Notes under the pieces: generated by a model
The model's database searches: none
Seen by the model: only the letters and a program-made list of their open reading frames with translations
What the model was told of the DNA's origin: nothing
Position numbers and translations under genes: made by a program
Shown here: piece by piece, positions 55,501 to 64,000 of the stretch
Layout of the letters: every line of letters starts with the position of its first letter
Numbering within the stretch: the first letter of the stretch is position 1
Source of the DNA: Micrasema longulum
Taxonomy: Eukaryota; Arthropoda; Insecta; Trichoptera; Brachycentridae
Direction: 5' to 3'
DNA length: 64,000 bases
Assembly (NCBI GenBank): GCA_022494885.1
Contig: JAGVSM010004008.1
Coordinates: 20,723-84,722, forward strand

Positions 55501-58500
55501 TTGTGACGCTTCTGGGTTTTCTATTGGACCTTTCGTGTTTTAGCTCATCGGGCAGTTTATTAAATTCGGAATGGCCAATATTTTCCGAGACCTTCTGCTG
55601 AATTTTGCTGAGCAAAACTTAGACACATGAAGACTACCTGAGTACAACCCGTATTGTCATTGTGAATATCATGACCAAATGTGTATTTTAAATTTGTGTG
55701 AGCAGAAAAGTTTACGATACTCAAAATAGTATTGGTTATGTCATGCAGTGGCATCTCCTTGAAAGGAAGTATTTTTGTCAGTCAGTAGATATCCTTGACA
55801 TGGGAATCCCATTTAACTGTAAACCAGAGTTTATTATTGCTATATTTATAAATACCCGAGGCGTAATCCATTTGGGATGCTTCGGTATCACTCAGAAATA
55901 CATCTCCGGTTCGGGATTTTTTGGAATCACTCAGGCGCTGGTTATTAATTAGAATTGCTCAATTTCATAATGCAACGAAATCACCCCTGAAAATCGCTTG
56001 CTTATGTCACTCAACATAAACATTCTTTTTTTTTTTTTTTTTTTTATTTATTTACAATTTTAAAAAACCCGTTAGGGTTACATTAGAAATTTTATATTGT
56101 CTAGTCATTTTATGTCTCGTCTAGTCTAGTTAGTTCAGTCATCATGTGCTTTTTCAGATTGATTTTAAATTTGTCTCCATTAAAAGTTTTCAAGTAGTAA
56201 GGTAGGTCGTTGTAGTGTTTAAGTCCATTATTTCAATTAAGTATCTCTGCAACGACGTAAATGTCGTATAAAAGAATTTGAGTTGTTTCAGTTATTACCG
56301 AGGTGGATAAGGCGTGGTGGATTCTGAAACATCTCACACGGATAACGCAACGGGTATTTATAAATATGCGTAAAGGAAGTCAGGCAGGAGAGACAATTGA
56401 CGCCTAGTGAGGCTCACACACCAGTGTGACTCTATACGGGTTGTACTACTACAGGACCACTGGGGACACAGACCTGAATGGGGATGTCAGCTTGTTGATG
56501 GCCATGACGAGCTGGGTGGCCAGGGTGTGAGGGAAGTTGGACAGGAGAGACAGCGGACGCCAAGTGAGGCACGCGCACCAGTGCGGCTCTATACCAGCCT
56601 GACCGCATGTCCGATTCTCAGGAATCTGTAACATAAACAATTAGTTCATTTCCGATTTAGCTGATCACGGGGGTTATTAATACAACTAGTTGACTTCAAA
56701 ATCAGCATTTGGGAGTTAACCACTAAAAACATATTTTTTAGTCCTCCATGAATGCTACAAATAAACAAGCGCATTCAATTCATCATAATATGATTTGAAT
56801 GAATCACGACTTGCCTATTTGCAGAATTTACGGAGAAAGATTCTGATATGTGTTTTAGTGGTGTTGTAGTTATTACCTCATTTTAATTTTTATTTCATTT
56901 TATTTTATTTCATTGGAAAGCCAACAGACATTTATAAATTACAATCATATTATAAATACATACCATAAAGTCCAATTAGAGGCTTCCACATAATATTGTT
57001 ACTGTAAATATTGTCACATAAAAATTATACATGATATAATAATAATGGTTTATTGACAAACCTAACAGTTCCTTTAAATTTAAAAGAGAAAGAGAAAAAG
57101 AAATGTATAAATAAATACACATAAAATATATTTATAAACGTATGACTACATATTTGTTTTTTTTATAGATTTTAAAATTAAATTTTTTTAAAAAAAATTT
57201 CAAAGGGTTTATTATTTTGTTTCTTTTTATATTTTATTTTTAAAACAGTTGAGAACCCCTGAGCTCTTACCAGGAGACAATTAGTATTATACCTAGGGCT
57301 AAATCCCAACAAATCAATGATTTATGATTTTTACTATTTCGAATATACTGTGTTATCTTTATTTTTATTATTATTAAAAAAAAAATTAAAAAAATTGTCG
57401 AGTATTAAAATCCCAAAGTAATTATATAGAATAATGTATAAAACAACTGTAATATGTAAAAATATATTGTTTCATAATTTTGTAATAGAACAGTGTAATG
57501 TTAAATGTATTTATGTTTATAAAAGATTTGTGCCATGTACAAACTAATAAATAAATAAATACCACATTTTTTGTAATAAATTTCCCTAGATTATGTGTAG
57601 TCAGCCTAACTAGTTACAACCTGTTTTAAGGCAGACATTTTTATATGCAGTGCAAAATAATAACAAAACATCACTGCCTTCGTGAAGTTATTATACAAGT
57701 TTAATTATCAATACATTATTATTTATGAAAGTGTTTTAGTCATTTTTCTGACTTTTCTCTATCATATTTACACACACGGTTTTTCAGGTCCAGACCGCGA
57801 AACTTCTGAGGAACATTCCTCATGGTAAGCTTAAAAAAAATTCCTACAAAAAAATTCTAAAAAGTCAGTCATTTGAAACATAAAACAGTTTATTTAACGG
57901 TATTATCAATTATGTTGGCATTACCGGCCCGAAGAGCGAGAGTGACCGCGGCGGGAACTTGGAGCGGATGTCGTACGTCCGGTGCGGGTTGGCTCCCAGC
58001 ACGTCCAGGAGGCTGGCGTGGACGTCGAAGGGGGTGGTCAGGCGCGCCGTGTTCGCGGCCAGCTGCTGCAGCCGGGCGGCCAGGGGGCCTTCCCCGGCGG
58101 GGGCCACCAGGGAGAACCACGGCAGGCGCTCCTCCTGCTTCCCCTGCAGAGTGTCCCGAATGGCTGCAAACCTGGAAAGAGAAACAAACCATCACGCCGT
58201 TTCCCGTAGGAGAGGGCAGAAAGGATAGAACGCCATATCACTCTGTCTTTGCATAGAGACCTTGCTTCCTCTACATTCGTACATCTCATGCACGTACGCT
58301 GATTATTCCTGCTCTTGACATGTCCATCTTCAAGTATTTGATGGGCTTGATTGTGCCATATCTTTCTCGATCTTTGCCGTTGCCTGCATCCATCAACATT
58401 CGCATCGTAGATCCTTTTAGCCGATCTTTCGCTGTCCATTCACTCTATAATTCCAAACCAACATAGCACTCCTTTCTTGATTTTGTCATCAATGAAAAAT

Positions 58501-61500
58501 CGTAATACTAAAAAAGAATGTCGGTTCATCGGGCTGAGTACAGTCTGGAGTGGAACAGACTAATCAGAAGTGTTCATGGTGGTCACAATCCTCAGCATTG
58601 AGGGACCGATTTGGAAGAAGATCTGTTTTATAAATAAATATATTGTTTCGGATTCATTATCTTTTTATTCAAGTGTCAAGCCATTCCTTCCTTTGATTCC
58701 GGTGGTCCTTGTTTTGAATTCCAATGTACCTCCCTCCCTGACAACGAGTCAAGAAACCGACGTGCGCGAACACACAACGAAAAACGTACCATGAGCGTAA
58801 CAGTGATTCGAATCATCAAAAATATACACGTAACGTAAAAAGTGATTTGTGCAAACGAAAACGGTGTTTTTCTGGACCAGTGCCAAAAGAATGAAATCGC
58901 AAGTCCTTACTCCTTTCATTCATTCCAGGATTGACACTCAAAACAATGATGTCAATTAGTTTACACAAAACCAAACGTTCCCTATTTTCTTCAGACACGC
59001 GTATCGCAAGAGGGCAGGCCTTGTTTAAAGTCCCGAGGTCGAAGGAATCAAGCATCCAACATATATAACAGAGACAAAATATCTTGAAATCGTAAAGATG
59101 CAGTTAGAGTACTTTACGTGGGGCACGTCGGTATAATATGACAGATAAATAAATAGAGACGAATCATAGAAACCTAAAATTGTCTGTCAACATATAAAAT
59201 CAATTACTGATTGATTGATTTGGTATTCATTTTGTAGAACTCCATATCAGACGAATTTCTTGTTTTTATATTTGTAAAAATAAAATTATTTGTAAAAGTA
59301 AAGTGTTCAGTAGACTCAAATCAGTGTTTGAATTCTTATATTATAAGTCTAAAATTAATTCCTGTTGAGGCGTGGGACAAATCTGCCCGTTCTGCTCTGC
59401 CATTTTATTATTTGCCTTTGGTATTTTCCACGATGGAAGTGACGTTACCTGTGCCCGTGATCTGACATGATGATGAGCAGGGTATTGTCGAGGATCCCGG
59501 AGGTCTTCAGGCCACGCAGCCAATCCTCCAGGTCGCCATCGGCAGCCTGCACCTGGTTATAGTCATCGTGAGACAACTCTCCGTGGAAGGCAAAAGCGAA
59601 ACGAGGATAGTCAGCGTACGCATCCATGAACTGGAAAAAAAATTATTTAGATATAATATGAAAATATTGTTATATTAGTTTATTCATTCTATTCATAATA
59701 TTTATATGTGTGTGTGAATATGTATGAGGTGTGTTCAGAAAATGATGGGAATTTTGGTTTTTTGAAAAAAAATCATTTTTATTTATTCGTCTACATTAGT
59801 GTTGTCATCTTCAAAATAGTCCCAATTAGATATTATGCACTTGTGCCAGTGCTTCTTCCAATCCTCGAAACACTCCTTAAACTCGATCTTTGTGATAGCC
59901 TGTAGCTCTTTCAGCGATGCGCTTTTAATGTCATCTATGCTTGTAAAACGACAGCCCTTTAAGGTTCTCTTTATTTTTGGAAATAGGAAAAGGTCACACG
60001 GAGCCGTGTCTGGCGAATATGGAGGCTGGGGCATCGTTACAGTATTGTTATTAACCAAAAATTCACAAACTAGCAATGAAGTGTGAGCCGGTGCATTATC
60101 ATGGTGTCAAAAGCCATGAATCAGGCCGTTTTTTTCGGATTGCTTCACGCAAACAGCGTTGAACATGTAGGTAGTACTCCTTATTGACCATTTGACGTCG
60201 TGGCAAGAATTCATGATGCACTATGCCATTAAAATCGAAGAACACAGTGAGCATCACCTTCACGTTCTAACGCACTTGTCGAACCTTTTCGGTCTTGGCG
60301 ATTAGTTCAGACTTTTTTCAACCTTAGTTAGCGGCTGCCACAGACAAAGTAAACAATGAATACAGCTGAAAATTTTAGCATACTTCAAGGGTATGTATAC
60401 CAACATAATAATACAAAAATGACAGTCGGACTCTCCAAACCTACGAAATTAAAAAAATCCCATTATTTTCTAAACACATCTCGTATGTATGTTTGTGTGA
60501 ATATATATATATATACATGTATGTGTGTATGTATGTGCATATCAAATCTTTCTCTCGGCACGGGATAGGGACACGGTGAGGGAACATTATTTTTAATTAA
60601 AAAAATAAATTCAAGGAAATCAAAGGTGAATAGCAAAAAGAGACAAATTAAAATACATTACCTGTCTCGTGTAATCGAGCATTATTTTGTGTCTTGGTGT
60701 GTCCCCGTTGCAGTAAGGGCTCCATTTCTTTTCCAATTTGGCGGTGTTGATATAGTACTGTCGCATGTAGTGATCTGTGGGTTGGTTTTTGAAGCCTTTC
60801 AATCGGTACGTGAATATACTGCAGCCCGGAGTGTCCTCGTGGAAGGCGGTCACATATCTGACGAGACAATGAAATCGAGTTATTGCATCGCAGGATTAAA
60901 GGTTACTCTTTTACTACGAACACAACATGCGACACATTGGTAAATTTTCTATTGTATTGGTGATATCTCAAAACGCTTTTTATGTTCCCAATAAGCATTA
61001 ATTATTTAATTAAAAACCTTTTTACCGATACGTAAATGTATAACGAAGGAATACGGAAAATCTCAACCCATCATTTATTATATTAATGGAGATATTAGTT
61101 ATTAGATGCAATGTGTACTAGCTACACATCGCCGGGAAGAGAGTTAATATGTACGCCGAAGAATTAAAGTTTACTATAAACAAACTATTATTTCTATATG
61201 TAATATGTGAACACAGATAATCATTCCTAAATATGGGTGAAAACGTTAAAGAATTCCTCAGCTGTAGGCACAGTCAAAAGTCTTCTAAGGATTAACAAAT
61301 CACAAAAGGGATGGAAAACATTATGGAGAAGGATATATATCCATATGGAAGTCTAGGCATTGACAGGGCTGGCTGGTTTAAGTGGCCTTTTTACACACAG
61401 TGTAACATTCACCATTTTGCCTATGTTTAAACATTTATATTTCTTCAATTCTTCCATCTGTTGATGTTAGTTCTTCTAATGTTTCCTATATGTATTTGGG

Positions 61501-62702
61501 TTCTGTGTAGTTTGTTTTGTTTCTGAAGCGGGATCTGGAGCATGGGACCACGGCATAGATTTATATATAGAACTATTAAGCGTGTTGTCTAGATGTTTAT
61601 TGAAATTTTTGTTTATGTAATAATTTTACACTTTCTTAACTTTCTACTGAATATGCTGTATAATTTTTAAGTTATTTTTTAAAATATAAATCTTGTATAA
61701 TTTTTGATTTGATTTTTTTTTTTATAAATCTTGTTTTTAAAATTCATGTTTTTGAAAAAAAAGGAAAAAAATATTAAGCCAAATATGTTAATGTTATAAA
61801 TGTTTGTAAAAGGAAGATTTGCCGTTTATGTTCATAAAATAAAAATAAAATAAAATTTTTAAAAGTCAATTTATTACATTGAGTCCAAAAATCTTATTAA
61901 AGATTCTTATAGTATTTTACCACACAAATAGGTTATCACATCACATCACAAATAAATATCACACGGGTTTCAGGCACTTATTGGAAAGAGTCCAAAGACG
62001 AGCTACAAAGCTGTCGCTGAGCCTAAAACGGCTTCCATATGTGGAGAGACTGCAAACTCTAGGTCTCACAACGCTGCAGGAACGGCGAGAAAGGGGCGAC
62101 CTGATAGAGACATACAAGCTACTCAACAGTCACTATTGCTCCCCAAATTTGAAAGCCATATTCGAGCTTAAACAAGATGCTCGTCTTCGAGGCCACAGTC
62201 TCAGGCTGGAGAAAACGAGATTTAATCTAAATTCACAGAAGCATTTCCTGAGCAATAGGGTTGTTGATGGTTGGAATAAGCTCCCACAAGAGCTGATCTC
62301 AATGAGTTCAAAAATGGACTAGATTTGTTTTGAAAAAGTAAAGTGCGCCAACAACTAACTTTCATTAAAATAGATTTAAGCATATCAGCTTTAAGCTGCT
62401 CGCTTAAAATTAATATAATAATGAAAATAGAAAATGTTTTTTGAAAAAAAATCTATAAAACATAAAAAACTGTATCCTGTTAACAAAGGCATCTTGACTT
62501 GTGTGACTGTAAATGAAGAATGGGGAATATCATATTAGTGTCTCACCCATTGTTCTTAAATTGCTCCCAAACAAACGGATATACATCCACAAAGGAGGCC
62601 TTGTCGCCCATTCTCTTCCTCGTGTCAGGTAACTCTAATTCTGTTTTCCCAGTTAGAATAGGAATCAAGGCCTGAGGAGTTCCATCTCCCACTATGTTAT
62701 AC
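52363..62702 (-). CDS. DUF229 sulfatase-like protein, 3' part (seven exons; 5' end outside window)
   Basis: Minus-strand exons 62702-62547, 60857-60662, 59630-59449, 58171-57925, 56625-56474, 55232-55073 and 52542-52363 join in frame to 423 codons plus TAG. Visible blocks in order: YNIVGDGTPQALIPILTGK; YVTAFHEDTPGCSIF and KNQPTDHYMR; FHGELSHDDYN and IIMSDHGHR, the metal-site Asp-His-Gly typical of the alkaline-phosphatase/sulfatase fold; IRDTLQGKQEERLPWF and TTPFDVHASLLDVLG; TCGQAGIEPHWCAC; RCAELYVDKV; and the end DVSRINKYGEQARC...KYCYC. The N-terminal part with the first metal ligands lies right of the window. The domain order and Cys-rich C-terminus are those of the DUF229 family, whose substrates are not established. 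No frameshift is seen. It is a paralogue of the gene at 1-4771 and points towards it. Confidence 0.9.
52940..53575 (-). pseudogene. LINE pol remnant, minus
   Basis: Minus strand reads VDEIKYLGVYLDRYLNFKTH near the start and TESQNSLYKGLKLYNELPEE, then FKINLKKYVIEKF at the end, with stops and shifts between. These are LINE pol C-terminal motifs. It lies in the last intron of the right DUF229 gene. Confidence 0.72.
53810..54115 (+). pseudogene. Mariner/Tc-like transposase remnant
   Basis: Reads RDRATEYTTKALMNKL, then NWLPRSPDLTPCDFF, matching the RSPDL(T/A)P-D motif of Tc/mariner-like DDE transposases, with stops downstream. Confidence 0.65.
54187..54830 (+). mobile_element. Probable solo LTR
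   Basis: A GC-richer block with TATAAAA at 54295-54301, an initiator-like tcaggcagt about 28 bases downstream, and AATAAA at 54797-54802. This is the promoter plus polyadenylation layout of an LTR. Ends and target duplication were not found. The ORFs inside have no recognised domain. Confidence 0.45.
55073..55232 (-). CDS. Exon of right DUF229 gene: RCAELYVDKV block
   Basis: The acceptor is gtctaatag and the donor gtaata. It reads DRCAELYVDKVLWAMSLAAA, ending NGVVNVYQIK. It aligns with RCATLTLEKI in the left paralogue. Confidence 0.84.
55395..55625 (-). pseudogene. Possible LINE C-terminal fragment
   Basis: Minus strand reads EFNKLPDELKHERSNRKPRS, resembling the NKLP motif region of LINE pol C-termini. 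Weak. Confidence 0.4.
56025..56250 (-). pseudogene. LINE 3' end with poly(A), minus
   Basis: A poly(T) run at 56026-56043 is followed on the minus strand by LKHYNDLPYYLKTFNGDKFK and INLKKHMM, a LINE C-terminus plus A tail in the minus orientation. Confidence 0.65.
56474..56625 (-). CDS. Exon of right DUF229 gene: Cys-rich motif
   Basis: The acceptor is atgttacag and the donor gtctgt, a weak but GT donor. It reads IPENRTCGQAGIEPHWCACL and then ATQLVMAINKL. It ends with two bases of an Arg codon completed by the next exon. Confidence 0.87.
56640..57920. other. Intron of right DUF229 gene, gene-free
   Basis: AT-rich. LINE-like 3' tail with (AATA)n at about 57545-57560. Nothing else recognised. 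Confidence 0.45.
57925..58171 (-). CDS. Exon of right DUF229 gene: GC-rich catalytic-domain end
   Basis: The acceptor is ctctttccag and the donor gtaatg. It reads FAAIRDTLQGKQEERLPWFS, then TTPFDVHASLLDVLG and RSLSLFGP. It is very GC-rich, which also creates long spurious antisense frames. A LINE 3' end abuts the acceptor 15-20 bases upstream. Confidence 0.9.
58189..58520 (-). pseudogene. RTE-like LINE 3' fragment (copy 4) abutting an exon
   Basis: Minus strand reads KIWHNQAHQILEDGHVKSRN, RTCMR, ARSLCKDRVIWRSIL and SYGKRRDG. Its 3' boundary at 58189 lies 18 bases from the DUF229 exon start (58171). Confidence 0.85.
59449..59630 (-). CDS. Exon of right DUF229 gene: FHGELSHDDYN and SDHG metal site
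   Basis: The acceptor is ttttttccag and the donor gtaacg. It reads FMDAYADYPRFAFAFHGELS, then DNTLLIIMSDHGHR. The SDHG motif matches the second metal-binding cluster of the superfamily. Confidence 0.93.
59729..60345 (-). pseudogene. Mariner-type transposase remnant with one terminal repeat
   Basis: Minus strand: FFDFNGIVHHEFLP, NAPAHTSLLVCEFL, PPYSPDTAPCDLFLFPKIKR and ECFEDWKKHWHKCI, stop near 59783, then a terminal-repeat-like aggtgtgttcagaaaatgat at 59729. An internal stop or shift lies near 60110. Confidence 0.85.
60662..60857 (-). CDS. Exon of right DUF229 gene: HEDTPGCSIF block
   Basis: The acceptor is gtctcgtcag and the donor gtaatg. It reads YVTAFHEDTPGCSIFTYRLK, KNQPTDHYMRQYY and CNGDTPRHKIMLDYTRQ. 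Phase: one base then in frame; it ends phase 0. Confidence 0.9.
61310..61480. repeat. Foldback-family fragment
   Basis: ggctggctggtttaagtggc, acacagtgtaacattcacca and attcttccatctgttgatgt. Confidence 0.6.
61960..62425 (+). pseudogene. LINE 3' fragment (CR1/L2-like), plus copy
   Basis: Reads HLLERVQRRATKLSLSLKRL, TLGLTTLQERRERGDLIETY, LRGHSLRLEKTRFNL and SNRVVDGWNKLPQELI, stop at 62320. Inverse copy at 8495-8875. It lies in an intron of the right DUF229 gene. Confidence 0.85.
62547..62702 (-). CDS. Exon of right DUF229 gene: VGDGTPQALIP block
   Basis: The acceptor is gttttcag and the donor gtgaga. It reads YNIVGDGTPQALIPILTGK, then ASFVDVYPFVWEQFKNNG. It starts in mid-codon, so the previous exon lies beyond the window; none is seen between here and 64000. 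Confidence 0.9.
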
Positions 62703-62929
62703 CTGAAAACCAAACAAAAATCATGACAGAATCAACTTTTTTCACACGGAAAAGTCTGTTTGTCCAGACCAGGGAATCGCATTCACAGCACCTTAGTTGT
62801 GCGACTGCCTAGATGGGTTACAGTGGCGTACATTCTATACAAGCAAATAAGCAGTTCCTACATAAGTTATCCTTTTTATATAATTACTGATTATGATAAA
62901 AAATAAACAATGCTTTATAAGTATAAATA

Positions 62930-63535
62930 TATCTTTAATTGTTAATATTGTTTATGTTACTAATGGGGGTGCTTCATGACATACTTAGTGGACGCCTTGA
63001 TAGTCCGGCTTTTTTGTCGGAGTTATCATTAAATGTCCCCGGCTACCGCACCCGTCACACGTCGAGCTCTCTATTTCAAGTGCCAGCAGTTCGTACGAAC
63101 TATGCCCAGAACTCCACTTATACGTTTTGCTAGTGAATATAATTTGAACTTTCCCCTTATTGACACATTTGATTGTAAAAAAATAACATTTAAAATGCAT
63201 GTCTTAAAACATACTTTTTTGTCTTATACTTAGTTTCAATAATAAAGTCTTATTTGATCTTATTTTATTTTATTTTATTATATTTTATCTCTAATTCTTA
63301 ATATTTTAGATATATTTATATTTTCGACACTTGACACTTGTGCAATATTTACACACATGCCCACCCTCATTCCAATATAACACCCACCCTCTCACTTTAT
63401 TACACTCACACAAACACACTAGTATGTATTGTACGTGTATTTAATGTATTTCTGTCATTGGTTTTATTCTCTGTATATTTTATTTGTTATATTTTTGTTA
63501 CATGTATTACTGTTGATATCCCCAATAAATAAATA
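62930..63535 (+). pseudogene. LINE 3' end with frameshift
   Basis: One frame reads HDILSGRLDSPAFLSELSLN, another continues FASEYNLNFPLIDTFDC and FKMHVLKHTFLSYT. The 3' UTR ends in ccccaataaataaataataa at about 63535. Confidence 0.72.
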
Positions 63536-63589
63536 ATAATAAAAAAACAGCATTTTATGAGTTATCCTATTATAACATGTTTTTTTTAA

Positions 63590-63920
63590 TACAGTAAAAC
63601 CCCTGTTTTACGTTTTTCTAGGGAGCAACAAAAAACGTGTAAAACTGAAGAAAGCGCTAAAGCGGGGAAATGAAAAATGTATGGAAAAATGAAATGACAT
63701 AAAAATATAATTATAGTACTAGACTATACTAAATATACTGCAGATTTTTTTTTAAAGTGCCATAATTGGGGATTATTAATATTTACCTATGATTTCATTA
63801 AAAATATTCTGTATTTTTACAATTAATACCACATGTCTTTTTTTTATTGAATTAAAAAAACACACGTTTAAATAATTCTATGTAGGTACTTAACGTAAAA
63901 TGCATACAATGATTTTTTTC
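63590..63920. repeat. Pogo/Tigger-like repeat copy
   Basis: tacagtaaaacccctgtttt, aagaaagcgctaaagcgggg and attaatatttacctatgatt match 30548-30760 with divergence. Confidence 0.6.
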
Positions 63921-64000
63921 CTAAATATTGGGAAATTTTATTTCTATAGTATCACTTTTTTTAGTATGGCATCTTAGAATTTCAACTGTCATTTAGATCG

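Noticed and set aside
57873..58256. GC-rich plus-strand ORF of 127 codons
   Set aside because: Antisense shadow of the GC-rich DUF229 exon 58171-57925.

Overview
The window is AT-rich animal nuclear DNA. It has spliced genes with GT...AG introns, short GC-rich exons set in long AT-rich introns, and dense fossils of LINEs, tRNA-derived SINEs, mariner-type and hAT-type elements and foldback elements. The protein families (a Polo kinase whose spliced product is 576 aa, and two DUF229-type sulfatase-like proteins) and the repeat mix fit an arthropod, most likely an insect. I cannot name the species.

Layout. (1) 1-4771, + strand: the 3' end of a DUF229 sulfatase-like gene. Exons are at 1227-1357, 1657-1860 and a small terminal exon at 4686-4771; the 5' part lies left of the window. 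(2) 12286-31710, + strand: a complete Polo-like kinase (polo/Plk1) gene in ten coding exons. All junctions are phase-compatible, and the ATP loop, catalytic residues, T-loop, destruction-box-like motif and both polo boxes can be read. (3) 52363-62702, - strand: a second DUF229 sulfatase-like gene. Seven exons cover the last 423 codons; the 5' end lies right of the window. The two sulfatase-like genes point towards each other with polo between them.

The remainder is repeat-rich intron and intergenic DNA. Recognisable pieces are several LINE 3' ends, including four 5'-truncated minus-strand copies of one RTE-like family that share a 3' boundary; three mariner/Tc-like transposase remnants; two hAT-type non-autonomous elements with clear terminal repeats and 8-bp target duplications; several other elements with long inverted repeats; at least three tRNA-derived SINE families; a probable solo LTR; tandem and simple repeats; and a dispersed foldback family with about ten copies.

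I found no convincing new multi-gene system. The most informative observations are the gene models themselves (short first and last exons that ORF calling misses), nested insertions that can be dated against empty copies in the same window, a LINE inserted right next to a splice acceptor, and a near-perfect 50-nt hairpin at 42.2 kb.
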